DNA of 64,000 bases from Bacteroidota bacterium (GTDB lineage: Bacteria; Bacteroidota; Bacteroidia; Bacteroidales; Lentimicrobiaceae). Where the stretch lies: contig WSXX01000006.1 in assembly GCA_009773515.1 (NCBI GenBank), positions 62,001-126,000 of the forward strand, in the 5' to 3' direction. Within the stretch, counting starts at the first letter, position 1; each line of letters begins with the position of its first letter. Below are positions 36,066 through 44,496 of the stretch, in pieces. The position numbers and the translations under genes are program-made. The notes beneath the pieces are model-generated. The model was not told the origin of the DNA and did no database searches. It saw only the letters and a program-made list of their open reading frames with translations.

Positions 36066-36902
36066 TTATGATTCATCAAAAGGAAGTTTCAATACCTGTG
36101 CTGAAGTTACCTGTTTTTTAAGTTTTTCCATATCCTTTTTGAGGGCAGCAACTGTCAATGCCAGTTCTTCGCGGGGGAGATTAGGTTCGGGAATTGCACT
36201 GCTGATAAAATGGACAAATTTCCATACTTCCCGCACATCTTTGATGTTGATATTGTACGAATCGTATAGAGGATTCAGAGAGTTCATGGTAAGATATCCA
36301 TTGGTTTTTATCCGGTTGGAAACAACTTTAAACATTATTCCATCGTCAAGGGTAAGAATTATATAAGGCTGCCCGTCGCGGATCAGGTTCCAGTTCTGAA
36401 CAAACTCGCCGGTAACCCACGATCCATCAGGAATTGGCAGCATTGAATCTCCGGATATCTGAAAAGTGCGGTATTTTTTTTCTTTTGACAAAAAAGGCAT
36501 GTGAAAAGTTGGCAGTACTTTGATGTATTCAGGGTCAGAATACCCAACAGTGTAGCCAGCGGATGCCTTCTGGTTAACCACTTCGATATTTTCATTGTTG
36601 TCATTGTCAACCGTGGTTGCTAATATTCTGATTTTACTTCCGGTAATAAAAACATCATACCCCCTTTCTAATTGTGAAAGTTCGCTTTGCGACAATTTTG
36701 ACAAATCTACTTTGAGCATGGTATCAACCGATATGCCGAAGTATTTGGAGAATGCCAGCAATGCATCAATACCGGGTTGCGCTACCTCATTTTCATAACC
36801 ACTCAGTGTGGAACGTTTCATACCAAGTATAAAGGCAGTTTCATCCTGTGTGCGTCCCCGCCGTTTGCGAAGCAGTTTAATATTTGAAGCAAAAATATTC
36901 AT
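36066..36902 (-). CDS. XRE-S24 self-cleaving repressor (LexA/CI-like)
   Basis: A 278-residue repressor. Residues 5-60 form an XRE helix-turn-helix (RTQDETAFILGMKRSTLSGYE). An S24 peptidase domain follows: a cleavage-site candidate A115-G116 in KASAGY, nucleophile S153 in SGDSMLP, and general-base K192 in MFKVVSN. The A-G to Ser to Lys spacing (37 and 39 residues) is close to LexA (35 and 37), so RecA-stimulated self-cleavage is expected. The C-terminus is a short coiled coil. It is divergent from a DinB polymerase across a region with two matching operators, so it probably represses itself and the polymerases until DNA damage. Confidence 0.9.
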   Translation of the reverse strand: MNIFASNIKLLRKRRGRTQDETAFILGMKRSTLSGYENEVAQPGIDALLAFSKYFGISVDTMLKVDLSKLSQSELSQLERGYDVFITGSKIRILATTVDNDNNENIEVVNQKASAGYTVGYSDPEYIKVLPTFHMPFLSKEKKYRTFQISGDSMLPIPDGSWVTGEFVQNWNLIRDGQPYIILTLDDGIMFKVVSNRIKTNGYLTMNSLNPLYDSYNINIKDVREVWKFVHFISSAIPEPNLPREELALTVAALKKDMEKLKKQVTSAQVLKLPFDES

Positions 36903-36928
36903 GACATTGTTGAAGTTGATGAAAAAAT

Positions 36929-36943
36929 GATTAAATTGTAATC
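36929..36943. promoter_or_regulatory. Operator 1 (GATTA-N5-TAATC)
   Basis: GATTAAATTGTAATC: perfect 5-bp arms around a 5-bp spacer. Its centre lies 23 bp from operator 2, in the 97-bp region between the repressor and dinB. Confidence 0.65.
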
Positions 36944-36951
36944 GGAAAATT

Positions 36952-36966
36952 GATTAGATTTTAATC
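36952..36966. promoter_or_regulatory. Operator 2 (GATTA-N5-TAATC)
   Basis: GATTAGATTTTAATC: same arms and spacing as operator 1. It shares a base with the -7 box of the repressor gene at 36966-36973, so binding would block the repressor's own promoter. Confidence 0.65.
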
Positions 36967-36973
36967 AAAATTA
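36966..36973 (-). promoter_or_regulatory. -7 promoter box (TAATTTTG) of the repressor gene
   Basis: The minus strand reads TAATTTTG (TANNTTTG), with a TTTG 22 bp upstream as -33 candidate. It abuts operator 2. Confidence 0.5.
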
Positions 36974-36999
36974 CAACAAAAAATATCAGAAAAAACAAA

Positions 37000-38199
37000 A
37001 TGGCTAAAAATATTTTCATATCAGGCCCTGAAGACAACCGCACCATCGTTCACATGGATCTGGACACATTTTTTGTATCGGTTGAGCGCCTGACCAACAG
37101 CAGCTTGAATGGCTTGCCGGTGATTATCGGAGGCCTTTCAGGGCGTGGAGTTGTAGCCGGGTGCAGCTACGAAGCCCGAACCTTTGGCGTACATTCAGCC
37201 ATGCCGATGAAGATGGCCCGCACACTCTGCCCCGACGCGGTTGTTATACGTGGCGACATGGAGCAGTACACCCGCTACTCTAATGAAGTTACCAACATCA
37301 TTGCCGAACAGGCTCCTGTTTATGAAAAAGCCTCCATTGACGAACATTATCTGGATATCACAGGAATAGATCGGTTTTTTGGGGCTGTAAAGTGGTCGCA
37401 TGAGTTGCGGCAACGTATCATCCGGGAAACCGGATTACCAATTTCGCTGGGGCTTTCGGTGAATAAAACGGTTTCAAAAATTGCTACCGGTCTGGCTAAA
37501 CCCAATGGAGAAATAGAAGTAACGCGCGATAGGGTTATGCCGTTTCTTGGTCCGCTATCGATCAGTAAAATTCCGGGTATCGGAGAAAAAACTTTCAGAT
37601 TGCTTCGTTCCATGGGCATTGCCAGTATCGATACTTTAAGCCACATGCCTCCCGAAATGGTAGAAAGGTTATTGGGAAAGAACGGCATCGTCATCTGGAA
37701 AAAGGCAAATGGCATAGATACTACACCCGTTGAACCGTATTCGGAGCGAAAATCCATCGGCTCTGAAACCACCTTTGAACAGGACACCATCGACATTGCC
37801 ATGATCAATGACCTGCTGCTGAAAAAAGTTGAAAAACTTGCATGGGAACTACGCCGTAAGCAGAAGCTTGCCTCCTGCGTTACGGTGAAAGTACGATACG
37901 CCAATTTCGACACGCATACCCTGCAACAACGTGTTCCTTATACTGCTTTCGACCATATATTGCTGCCGGTTACCCGAAACTTGTTTAGTCGTCTGTACCA
38001 AAGGCGTATGCTCATCAGGCTTGTCGGGGTGAAATTCAGTCACCTTGTGAGCGGAGTACAACAGATCAGCATGTTCGACGATTCCCCGGAAACCATAAGC
38101 CTTTATCAGGCGATGGACCGGATTCGGGTCCGGTTCGGGCAGCGTGCCGTAACACGGGCGGCAACCCTGGGGCCGGCAATGATATGGGACGATGAGTAG
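37000..38199 (+). CDS. dinB: Y-family DNA polymerase (Pol IV / DinB type)
   Basis: A 399-residue translesion polymerase. Catalytic metal ligands are D20 (HMDLDTFF) and D114/E115 in ASIDEHYLDI; the SYEAR fingers motif is at 56-60. HhH and little-finger regions follow (KIPGIGEKTF near 190). QQISMF at 354-359 resembles the sliding-clamp-binding pentapeptide. It is an active-looking polymerase, unlike ImuB, which lacks the acidic residues. It faces the S24 repressor across the operator region and is followed 93 bp later by a DnaE-type polymerase, so a damage-inducible unit is likely. Confidence 0.94.
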   Translation: MAKNIFISGPEDNRTIVHMDLDTFFVSVERLTNSSLNGLPVIIGGLSGRGVVAGCSYEARTFGVHSAMPMKMARTLCPDAVVIRGDMEQYTRYSNEVTNIIAEQAPVYEKASIDEHYLDITGIDRFFGAVKWSHELRQRIIRETGLPISLGLSVNKTVSKIATGLAKPNGEIEVTRDRVMPFLGPLSISKIPGIGEKTFRLLRSMGIASIDTLSHMPPEMVERLLGKNGIVIWKKANGIDTTPVEPYSERKSIGSETTFEQDTIDIAMINDLLLKKVEKLAWELRRKQKLASCVTVKVRYANFDTHTLQQRVPYTAFDHILLPVTRNLFSRLYQRRMLIRLVGVKFSHLVSGVQQISMFDDSPETISLYQAMDRIRVRFGQRAVTRAATLGPAMIWDDE

Positions 38200-38292
38200 G
38201 CTCAAATAAAGCCACAAACTCCAAAACTGCTGTTACAGAACATCAACTCCTCTACGTTTTTTGCTTATTACCTGAAAATCTGAACTTCACCA

Positions 38293-41232
38293 ATGCATCT
38301 CACCTTCAACTCATATTACAGCCTCAGGTTTGGAACGCTGAGTATTGAACAGATTACCGGCATTGCAACCAATGCAGGGTCTGAGGCTGTTTTAATGGCT
38401 GATATCAACAACACCACAGGAATTATTGATTTTGTGAAAGCCTGCCGGAAAGCCGGTATTCATCCTATGGCAGGAGTTGAGTTCAGAGAGGGCAACCGAT
38501 TGCTTTACACCGGAATAGCACAGAATAATAAAGGGTTCAAAGAATTAAACGAACTGCTCAGCCGCTGCAATCTCCAGGGCACTCCCCTGCCCTGGCCCGC
38601 TCCGCCATTTAAAAATGTGTTTGTTCTTTATCCTTTTGGAAGCCGGCAGATAAACGAGATGGCTGAGAATGAATTAATCGGCGTTAGCCCGGCAGATGCC
38701 GGCAAGCTGCTGATGTCAGAGTACAGTAAGTTTCCCGACAGGTTTGTTATTCATGCGCCGTTTACGTTTGCCGATGAAAACGGATATGAATTGCACCGTT
38801 ACCTGAGAGCCATCGACAACAATATACTGCTGAGCCGCCTTACGGCAGAAATGGTAGCAGGCAGCAGCCGTATGTTTACAGAACCCGCGAAGCTGAAAAG
38901 TCTGTTTGGTCAATATCCTGCCCTTATTGCAAATACCAAAAGAATGGCTGGCCGCTGCAGCATTGATTTTGATTTCACTACCATTAAAAACAAAAAAACT
39001 TTCACCGGAAGTTCGTATGACGACCGCTTATTGCTTGAGAAACTCGCCAATGATGGTCTGGAATACCGTTACGGAAAAAATAACCGTGAAGCTGCAGCCC
39101 GGGTGCGCCACGAGCTCGACATTATTGACCATCTTGGATTCGGAGCTTATTTTCTGATAACCTGGGACATCATCCGGTATTCAATGTCTCGGGGATTTTA
39201 TCATGTGGGCAGAGGAAGCGGAGCCAACAGCATAGTTGCTTATTGCCTGAGAATCACCGATGTTGATCCCATAGAACTTAATCTTTACTTTGAGCGATTT
39301 CTTAACCCAAAGCGCAGCAGCCCACCCGATTTTGACATTGATTATTCGTGGAAAGAGCGCGATGATGTGCTTGACTACATGTTCAAGCGCTACGGGCGCG
39401 ACCACACGGCATTGCTGGGAGCTACCTCAACTTTCAAGGGAAAATCTATACTTCGCGAACTTGGAAAAGTGGTTGGACTGCCAAAAGCTGAACTCGATCG
39501 TCTTGTTGAAGAACCCGGCAATCCAGCAGATCAGGACGACATTACCCGAAAAATCATAGAAGTTGGCACACAAATGACCGACTTTCCCAACATAAGGAGC
39601 ATACATGCCGGAGGAGTGCTTATTTCGGAAGAACCCCTCACCTGCTATACAGCTCTTGACCTGCCGCCAAAATCGATGCCCGTAACACAATGGGATATGT
39701 ATGTAGCTGAAGACCTGAGATTTGAAAAACTGGATATTCTAAGCCAGCGGGGCATTGGGCATATCCGCGACAGCGTTGACATTATCAGAAAAAACCGGGG
39801 GATCAGCATTGACATACATCAGGTTGAAAAATTCAAACAGGACGAAAAAGTAAAACATCAACTCCGTAATGCCGAAACCAACGGATGCTTTTACATAGAG
39901 AGTCCTGCAATGCGGGGACTTCTGAAAAAGCTAAAGTGCGATAATTACATCAGTCTGGTAGCTGCCAGTTCGATTATAAGGCCTGGTGTTGCACGCTCAG
40001 GAATGATGAAAGAGTACATCCGTCGTTTTCACAATCCAGATGGGTTTGAATACATTCATCCCGTAATGAAAGAACAGCTTAGTGAGACTTATGGAGTAAT
40101 GGTATATCAGGAAGATGTGCTTAAAATCTGCCATCATTTTGCAGGTCTCGATCTGGCAGATGCCGATGTGCTGCGAAGGGCAATGAGTGGAAAGTATCGT
40201 TCGAGGGTTGAGTTTCAGAAAATTGTGGATAAATTTTTTGAAAACTGCCGTATAAAAGGCTATCCGGATTCAATTACCAATGAAGTATGGCGTCAGATAG
40301 AATCTTTTGCAGGATATTCATTTTCGAAAGCCCATTCTGCTTCATTTGCAGTTGAAAGTTACCAAAGTCTGTATCTTAAATCGTACTTTCCGGTTGAGTT
40401 TATGGTGGCAGTCATCAATAATTTTGGCGGATTTTACCAAAGCTGGGTTTATTTTAATGAAGCAAAGCGGTGTGGTGCCATCATTGAATTGCCATGTATA
40501 AATCGCAGTCATTACCTGAATACCCTTACAGGAATTACAATATCAATGGGCTTTGTTCATATTTCAGGGCTCGAGAATAACCTTACAAACCAGCTTATTG
40601 CAGAAAGGGAGCAAAACGGAGATTTTACCAGTCTGCAGGATTTTATTGAAAGAGTTCACCCTGCCATGGAACAATTGATATTGCTGATCAGAACCGGCGC
40701 ATTAAGATGTACCGGAATGACAAAACAACAGTTGTTATGGGAATCGCATATGCTTTCTGCAAAGAAACCCGTTACAACTGACGCCGCATTATTTAAACTA
40801 CCGGTAAGGCAGTTTAACCTGCCTGCGCTGGTGCACGATCCGCTCGAAGATGCTTACGATGAAATAGAGCTGATTGATTTTCCGTTGACTATGAGTTATT
40901 TCGATATGTTGAAAACCAATTTCAGGGGAGATATTCAGGCACATCAGCTCAGCGAATCAATGGGGCTTAACGTTAAATTGGTGGGAGTCTTGGTTACCAT
41001 TAAATATGTGCGAACAATAAAACATGAAATCATGTATTTTGGAACCTTCCTGGATAATAAAGGTGAATTTTTTGACACTGTACACTTCCCTGATGTTGCC
41101 AGAGCATTTCCTTTCAGGGGCAGAGGTGTATATCTGCTCCTTGGGAAAGTAGTTGAGGAATTTGGTTTTCCATCCATAGAAATTATGAAAATGGCAAAGC
41201 TTCCATTAATGAGTGACCCCAGATATACTTAA
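38293..41232 (+). CDS. Short DnaE-type DNA polymerase III alpha subunit (error-prone DnaE2-like)
   Basis: A 979-residue C-family polymerase, shorter than replicative DnaE (about 1160). The polymerase aspartates are present: D346, D348, D350 in PPDFDIDYSW, and D481 in EKLDILSQRG; HhH and OB domains follow (VKLVGVLVTIKYVRT near 900). The N-terminal PHP domain is degenerate: HLTFNSYYSLRFG has Asn where the second metal His stands, and the usual TDHGN block reads ADINNTTG. So no proofreading by PHP is expected. Beside dinB and an S24 repressor it probably works in damage-induced synthesis, like DnaE2. Its stop overlaps the convergent hybrid kinase by 4 nt. Confidence 0.9.
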   Translation: MHLTFNSYYSLRFGTLSIEQITGIATNAGSEAVLMADINNTTGIIDFVKACRKAGIHPMAGVEFREGNRLLYTGIAQNNKGFKELNELLSRCNLQGTPLPWPAPPFKNVFVLYPFGSRQINEMAENELIGVSPADAGKLLMSEYSKFPDRFVIHAPFTFADENGYELHRYLRAIDNNILLSRLTAEMVAGSSRMFTEPAKLKSLFGQYPALIANTKRMAGRCSIDFDFTTIKNKKTFTGSSYDDRLLLEKLANDGLEYRYGKNNREAAARVRHELDIIDHLGFGAYFLITWDIIRYSMSRGFYHVGRGSGANSIVAYCLRITDVDPIELNLYFERFLNPKRSSPPDFDIDYSWKERDDVLDYMFKRYGRDHTALLGATSTFKGKSILRELGKVVGLPKAELDRLVEEPGNPADQDDITRKIIEVGTQMTDFPNIRSIHAGGVLISEEPLTCYTALDLPPKSMPVTQWDMYVAEDLRFEKLDILSQRGIGHIRDSVDIIRKNRGISIDIHQVEKFKQDEKVKHQLRNAETNGCFYIESPAMRGLLKKLKCDNYISLVAASSIIRPGVARSGMMKEYIRRFHNPDGFEYIHPVMKEQLSETYGVMVYQEDVLKICHHFAGLDLADADVLRRAMSGKYRSRVEFQKIVDKFFENCRIKGYPDSITNEVWRQIESFAGYSFSKAHSASFAVESYQSLYLKSYFPVEFMVAVINNFGGFYQSWVYFNEAKRCGAIIELPCINRSHYLNTLTGITISMGFVHISGLENNLTNQLIAEREQNGDFTSLQDFIERVHPAMEQLILLIRTGALRCTGMTKQQLLWESHMLSAKKPVTTDAALFKLPVRQFNLPALVHDPLEDAYDEIELIDFPLTMSYFDMLKTNFRGDIQAHQLSESMGLNVKLVGVLVTIKYVRTIKHEIMYFGTFLDNKGEFFDTVHFPDVARAFPFRGRGVYLLLGKVVEEFGFPSIEIMKMAKLPLMSDPRYT

Positions 41233-44165
41233 GAAAAGTCTTGAATTAATTTCGATATTACCCTTATTAAATCATCTTTGCGTATAGGTTTGGCAAGATA
41301 ATCATCGCAGCCGGCTTCCAGGCAACGCTCCTTTTCTCCCGACATTGCAAACGCAGTCTGGGCTAACACAGGAAGTTCAGGCCGCATTTGCTTTATGGCT
41401 TTGGTAGCTTCGTAACCATTCATAACCGGCAGATCAATATCCATAAGTACAAGCCTCACTGAAGGGTTGTTGCGGCAGATTTCAACGGCTTTGCTTCCGT
41501 TTATTGCACGAATTATTTCAGCATTGAGCTTTTCAAGCAGTGCACTGATATAGAAGTAGTTTGTATCAACATCTTCAACCACGAGAATGGTAATACCTGT
41601 AAGATCAATCTTCAAAACAGGCTGCTCGGATTTCAGAGTCTGTGAAGGTTTGGACACAACTTCTGATAAAGGCAAAGTAAACCAAAATGTTGAACCTTCG
41701 CCAGGATATGAATCTACCCATAATTTTCCGCCCAGGAGTTCAACAAGGTTTTTCGATATTGTCAATCCCAGACCTGTTCCTTCAAGGTTTCGTGATTCCT
41801 GTGTTTTAACCTGCCCAAAGCGTTCAAAGATAAGTTTCTGATGTTCGGGCGAAATGCCAACTCCTGAATCACGCACATAAAACAACAATTTACCTGATTC
41901 GATGCGGTATCCGATTTCAATGAAACCTTCGTCGGTAAACTTAATCGCATTGCCTATCAGGTTTGATAAAACTTGTCTAAGTCTGACTGAGTCAGTATAA
42001 ATTCTAAAATCAGGCACACTAAAATCTTTCTGAATAAGCAGCAAGATATGCGATTTGTGATGTCTTTCCAGTTCAGAGGTAAAGTCCAGTTCAAGTTCGT
42101 TGAGCAACTCACTTATGTTACATTCTGCTGATGTCAGCTTGAGCTGCCCGGCCTCAATCTTCGAAATATCAATAATATCGTTGATTAAATGCAGAAGACT
42201 ATCGCCACTTCTGATAATTGCATCAATAAATTTATCTTTCTCAATCCTTTTAAGGTCTGTGTCGTGAAGCATTTCGGCAAAACCCACAATGGCATTCATT
42301 GGTGTTCTGATTTCATGCGACATATTTGAAAGAAACATTGATTTCAACCTGTCTGATTCTTCAGCTTTTACTTTTGCCTGTAATAGGGCTTTTTCCGCTC
42401 TGATTCTATACAGTCCCAATGCCAGCATACTTATAAACCGCTGAGCAACAGAGGCTGAATTTGCTGTGTAATCAACCGGCGACCCTGTAAGTAGCAAATA
42501 ACCAGCCGACTCGCTGTTGATAATTGCCGGGGCTCCGATCAATCTATCGGGTGTAATATCTTCGACACCCAATGCATTGAGCAAAAGTACTTCTGAAGGC
42601 ACATTATCAAGAATTGAAGACCTTGATTCAAGAAATGAATACAAAGGAATATTTTGCTCATTTACCAGTCTTTCACTGAAATGCCTTTTTGTTTCACCTT
42701 CTTCATTCTTCAGGTAATATATAAAGCCATTATCTTCGAGCGATGGAACTATGAGCACCGATGTTCTGCTCCTGGTATATAGCATCGCGTAGTTCTGCAC
42801 CAATCTGGCCAACACATCCGGATTGAACTTTTCGCTCAGCAGTTCAACCCCGATTTCAGCAAGAGACTGATTAATCTGTAATTCACGGTTAAGCTTTAAT
42901 CCCGATATTTTTTCTGCGGTAACATCAGCAATAAAACCCTCAAGACCAATTCGTTGACCACTATGATCTGTCAATCCTCTTCCATGTTCTGAAACCCATT
43001 TTTCATTTCCGTTTCGTGTTATAATCCTGTATTCGATTCTGAAATGCCGGTTTCTTTGTACATGTTTTTGAATCTCCTGCCAAACACGTTCGCTATCATC
43101 AGGATGAATAAGGCTGCCGAAATGAACTTTATGATTACTCACCAGCTCGTTTACGCCATAGCCCGTTAATTTCTTGCATCCGGGGCTTATGTATTCCATA
43201 GTACGGTGTTTTTCATTCAAACACCGGTAAACCACCCCGGGAATGTTGCACAAAATATCGCTTAAGATCTTTTGAAAATCACGGATTGAAATTTCATTTT
43301 TTCTCCGCTCAGTAATATCAATGGCGTAATAAATTACAAAATCTATTTCTCCGGTTTCACTGAAAACAGGATATCCATATACTTCGAAATACGACTTATT
43401 CCCATCCTTCGAGAAGTATTCTTGTTCAATCTTTACAGGAGATTTTTCTGTTAAAACAATATTCAGAATGCAATGCGAAATGTCGCCATCACAAACCAAT
43501 GGTTTCTGGTTCATGAAGCAATGCATTGTTTGCTGGTTAGCTTCCAGACTTAGTGCAGCTAAATTTTTTACAAGAGCCTGATTGGTCACCGGATCTATGA
43601 GATAGAAAGGGTGAGGCAAAGCATTGCTGACAGATGTAAGCATTTCTATAAAAGAAAATCCTGTATCGCCGCTGGTTTTATGCCAGTTACTTATGCCGGA
43701 ATCTGTTTGCGCTGATCTGATATTTTCGCTTTGCGATTCAGATTTAAGGGTTCTGTTTTCCTGAAAATGAAATACAAAAAATACGGAATCTTCAATCGTA
43801 AAAGGAAATACCAAAGCCTCTGATTTGGTTGAAGAACCATTAAAAGTAAAGGAAGCATAAACATTCGGCTCCTGATTGTCTGAGATTAAGTGACTGATCT
43901 CATCAAATGAGAGATCATCAGATTGAAAGAGTTCTGAAACCGGTTTTGACAGACAATCCCGGACTGTTTTTTTGCAGATTTTCTCTGCACCTGGATTCAT
44001 CCATACAATTGAAAAAGCCAGATTGGTTATAAAACAAGGCTGAGGCATTGCTTTAAAAAGCAGAAAAAAAGCATCATCATTTTGATCGTACTTTAGAAAA
44101 GAACTATCATATTTCTCCTCCGAAGAGTTAAATTCGGAATCAGATATTTTTTTTTTCGGCTCCAT
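41229..44165 (-). CDS. PAS/GAF hybrid histidine kinase
   Basis: A 978-residue cytosolic sensor kinase with no transmembrane helix. In order: PAS (about 25-120), PAS (175-290), PAS with PAC (300-425, DVTAEKISG), GAF-like (440-590), dimerisation domain with His near 613 in NMSHEIRTPMNAIVGFAEML, ATPase with NLIGNAIKFTDEG, DSGVGIS and GTGLGLTIS, and a receiver domain with phosphoacceptor D909 (LVLMDIDLPVMNG) and the AKPI lysine near 960. No phosphotransfer or output gene adjoins it. It converges on the DnaE2-like gene. Confidence 0.93.
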   Translation of the reverse strand: MEPKKKISDSEFNSSEEKYDSSFLKYDQNDDAFFLLFKAMPQPCFITNLAFSIVWMNPGAEKICKKTVRDCLSKPVSELFQSDDLSFDEISHLISDNQEPNVYASFTFNGSSTKSEALVFPFTIEDSVFFVFHFQENRTLKSESQSENIRSAQTDSGISNWHKTSGDTGFSFIEMLTSVSNALPHPFYLIDPVTNQALVKNLAALSLEANQQTMHCFMNQKPLVCDGDISHCILNIVLTEKSPVKIEQEYFSKDGNKSYFEVYGYPVFSETGEIDFVIYYAIDITERRKNEISIRDFQKILSDILCNIPGVVYRCLNEKHRTMEYISPGCKKLTGYGVNELVSNHKVHFGSLIHPDDSERVWQEIQKHVQRNRHFRIEYRIITRNGNEKWVSEHGRGLTDHSGQRIGLEGFIADVTAEKISGLKLNRELQINQSLAEIGVELLSEKFNPDVLARLVQNYAMLYTRSRTSVLIVPSLEDNGFIYYLKNEEGETKRHFSERLVNEQNIPLYSFLESRSSILDNVPSEVLLLNALGVEDITPDRLIGAPAIINSESAGYLLLTGSPVDYTANSASVAQRFISMLALGLYRIRAEKALLQAKVKAEESDRLKSMFLSNMSHEIRTPMNAIVGFAEMLHDTDLKRIEKDKFIDAIIRSGDSLLHLINDIIDISKIEAGQLKLTSAECNISELLNELELDFTSELERHHKSHILLLIQKDFSVPDFRIYTDSVRLRQVLSNLIGNAIKFTDEGFIEIGYRIESGKLLFYVRDSGVGISPEHQKLIFERFGQVKTQESRNLEGTGLGLTISKNLVELLGGKLWVDSYPGEGSTFWFTLPLSEVVSKPSQTLKSEQPVLKIDLTGITILVVEDVDTNYFYISALLEKLNAEIIRAINGSKAVEICRNNPSVRLVLMDIDLPVMNGYEATKAIKQMRPELPVLAQTAFAMSGEKERCLEAGCDDYLAKPIRKDDLIRVISKLIQDFS

Positions 44166-44496
44166 ACTACTTCAACAAAAAATCTTTTTCGATTGTATAA
44201 TTCTATAATTAAACAAACATTTAAGAAGAGATAAAGTTTGTATTAACCCTTCCAATATCAAACAATTACATTTCAACTAGTATAGATTTTCGACCATACT
44301 TAAATGTTTTATCTTGATTTCATGTTGCGACATATATTGAATAGCCGTGTAAAAAAAATATTCATTGAAGGTAGAAATCAGGACATAATCCGCGGGTATC
44401 ACCACCTGAGTAGATGGCGCTTAACAATTTTCCAGAACACACTTAATCTGACACTGAAGATACTTCAGATCTTACTTAATGGCTGAAATATTGGCT
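44166..44496. other. Intergenic region, no supported gene
   Basis: 331 bp upstream of the hybrid kinase. A 60-codon frame at 44304-44486 (plus) has no family resemblance, no promoter box and no ribosome-binding site, and I do not call it. I see nothing else in it. Confidence 0.4.

Noticed and set aside
36066-41232. Prophage origin for the XRE-S24 repressor and polymerases
   Set aside because: No integrase, structural phage genes or attachment-site repeats are in the neighbourhood; the neighbours are ordinary chromosomal genes.
44304-44486. 60-codon plus-strand frame
   Set aside because: No recognisable motif, no start context, and it occupies an intergenic gap before an opposite-strand gene.
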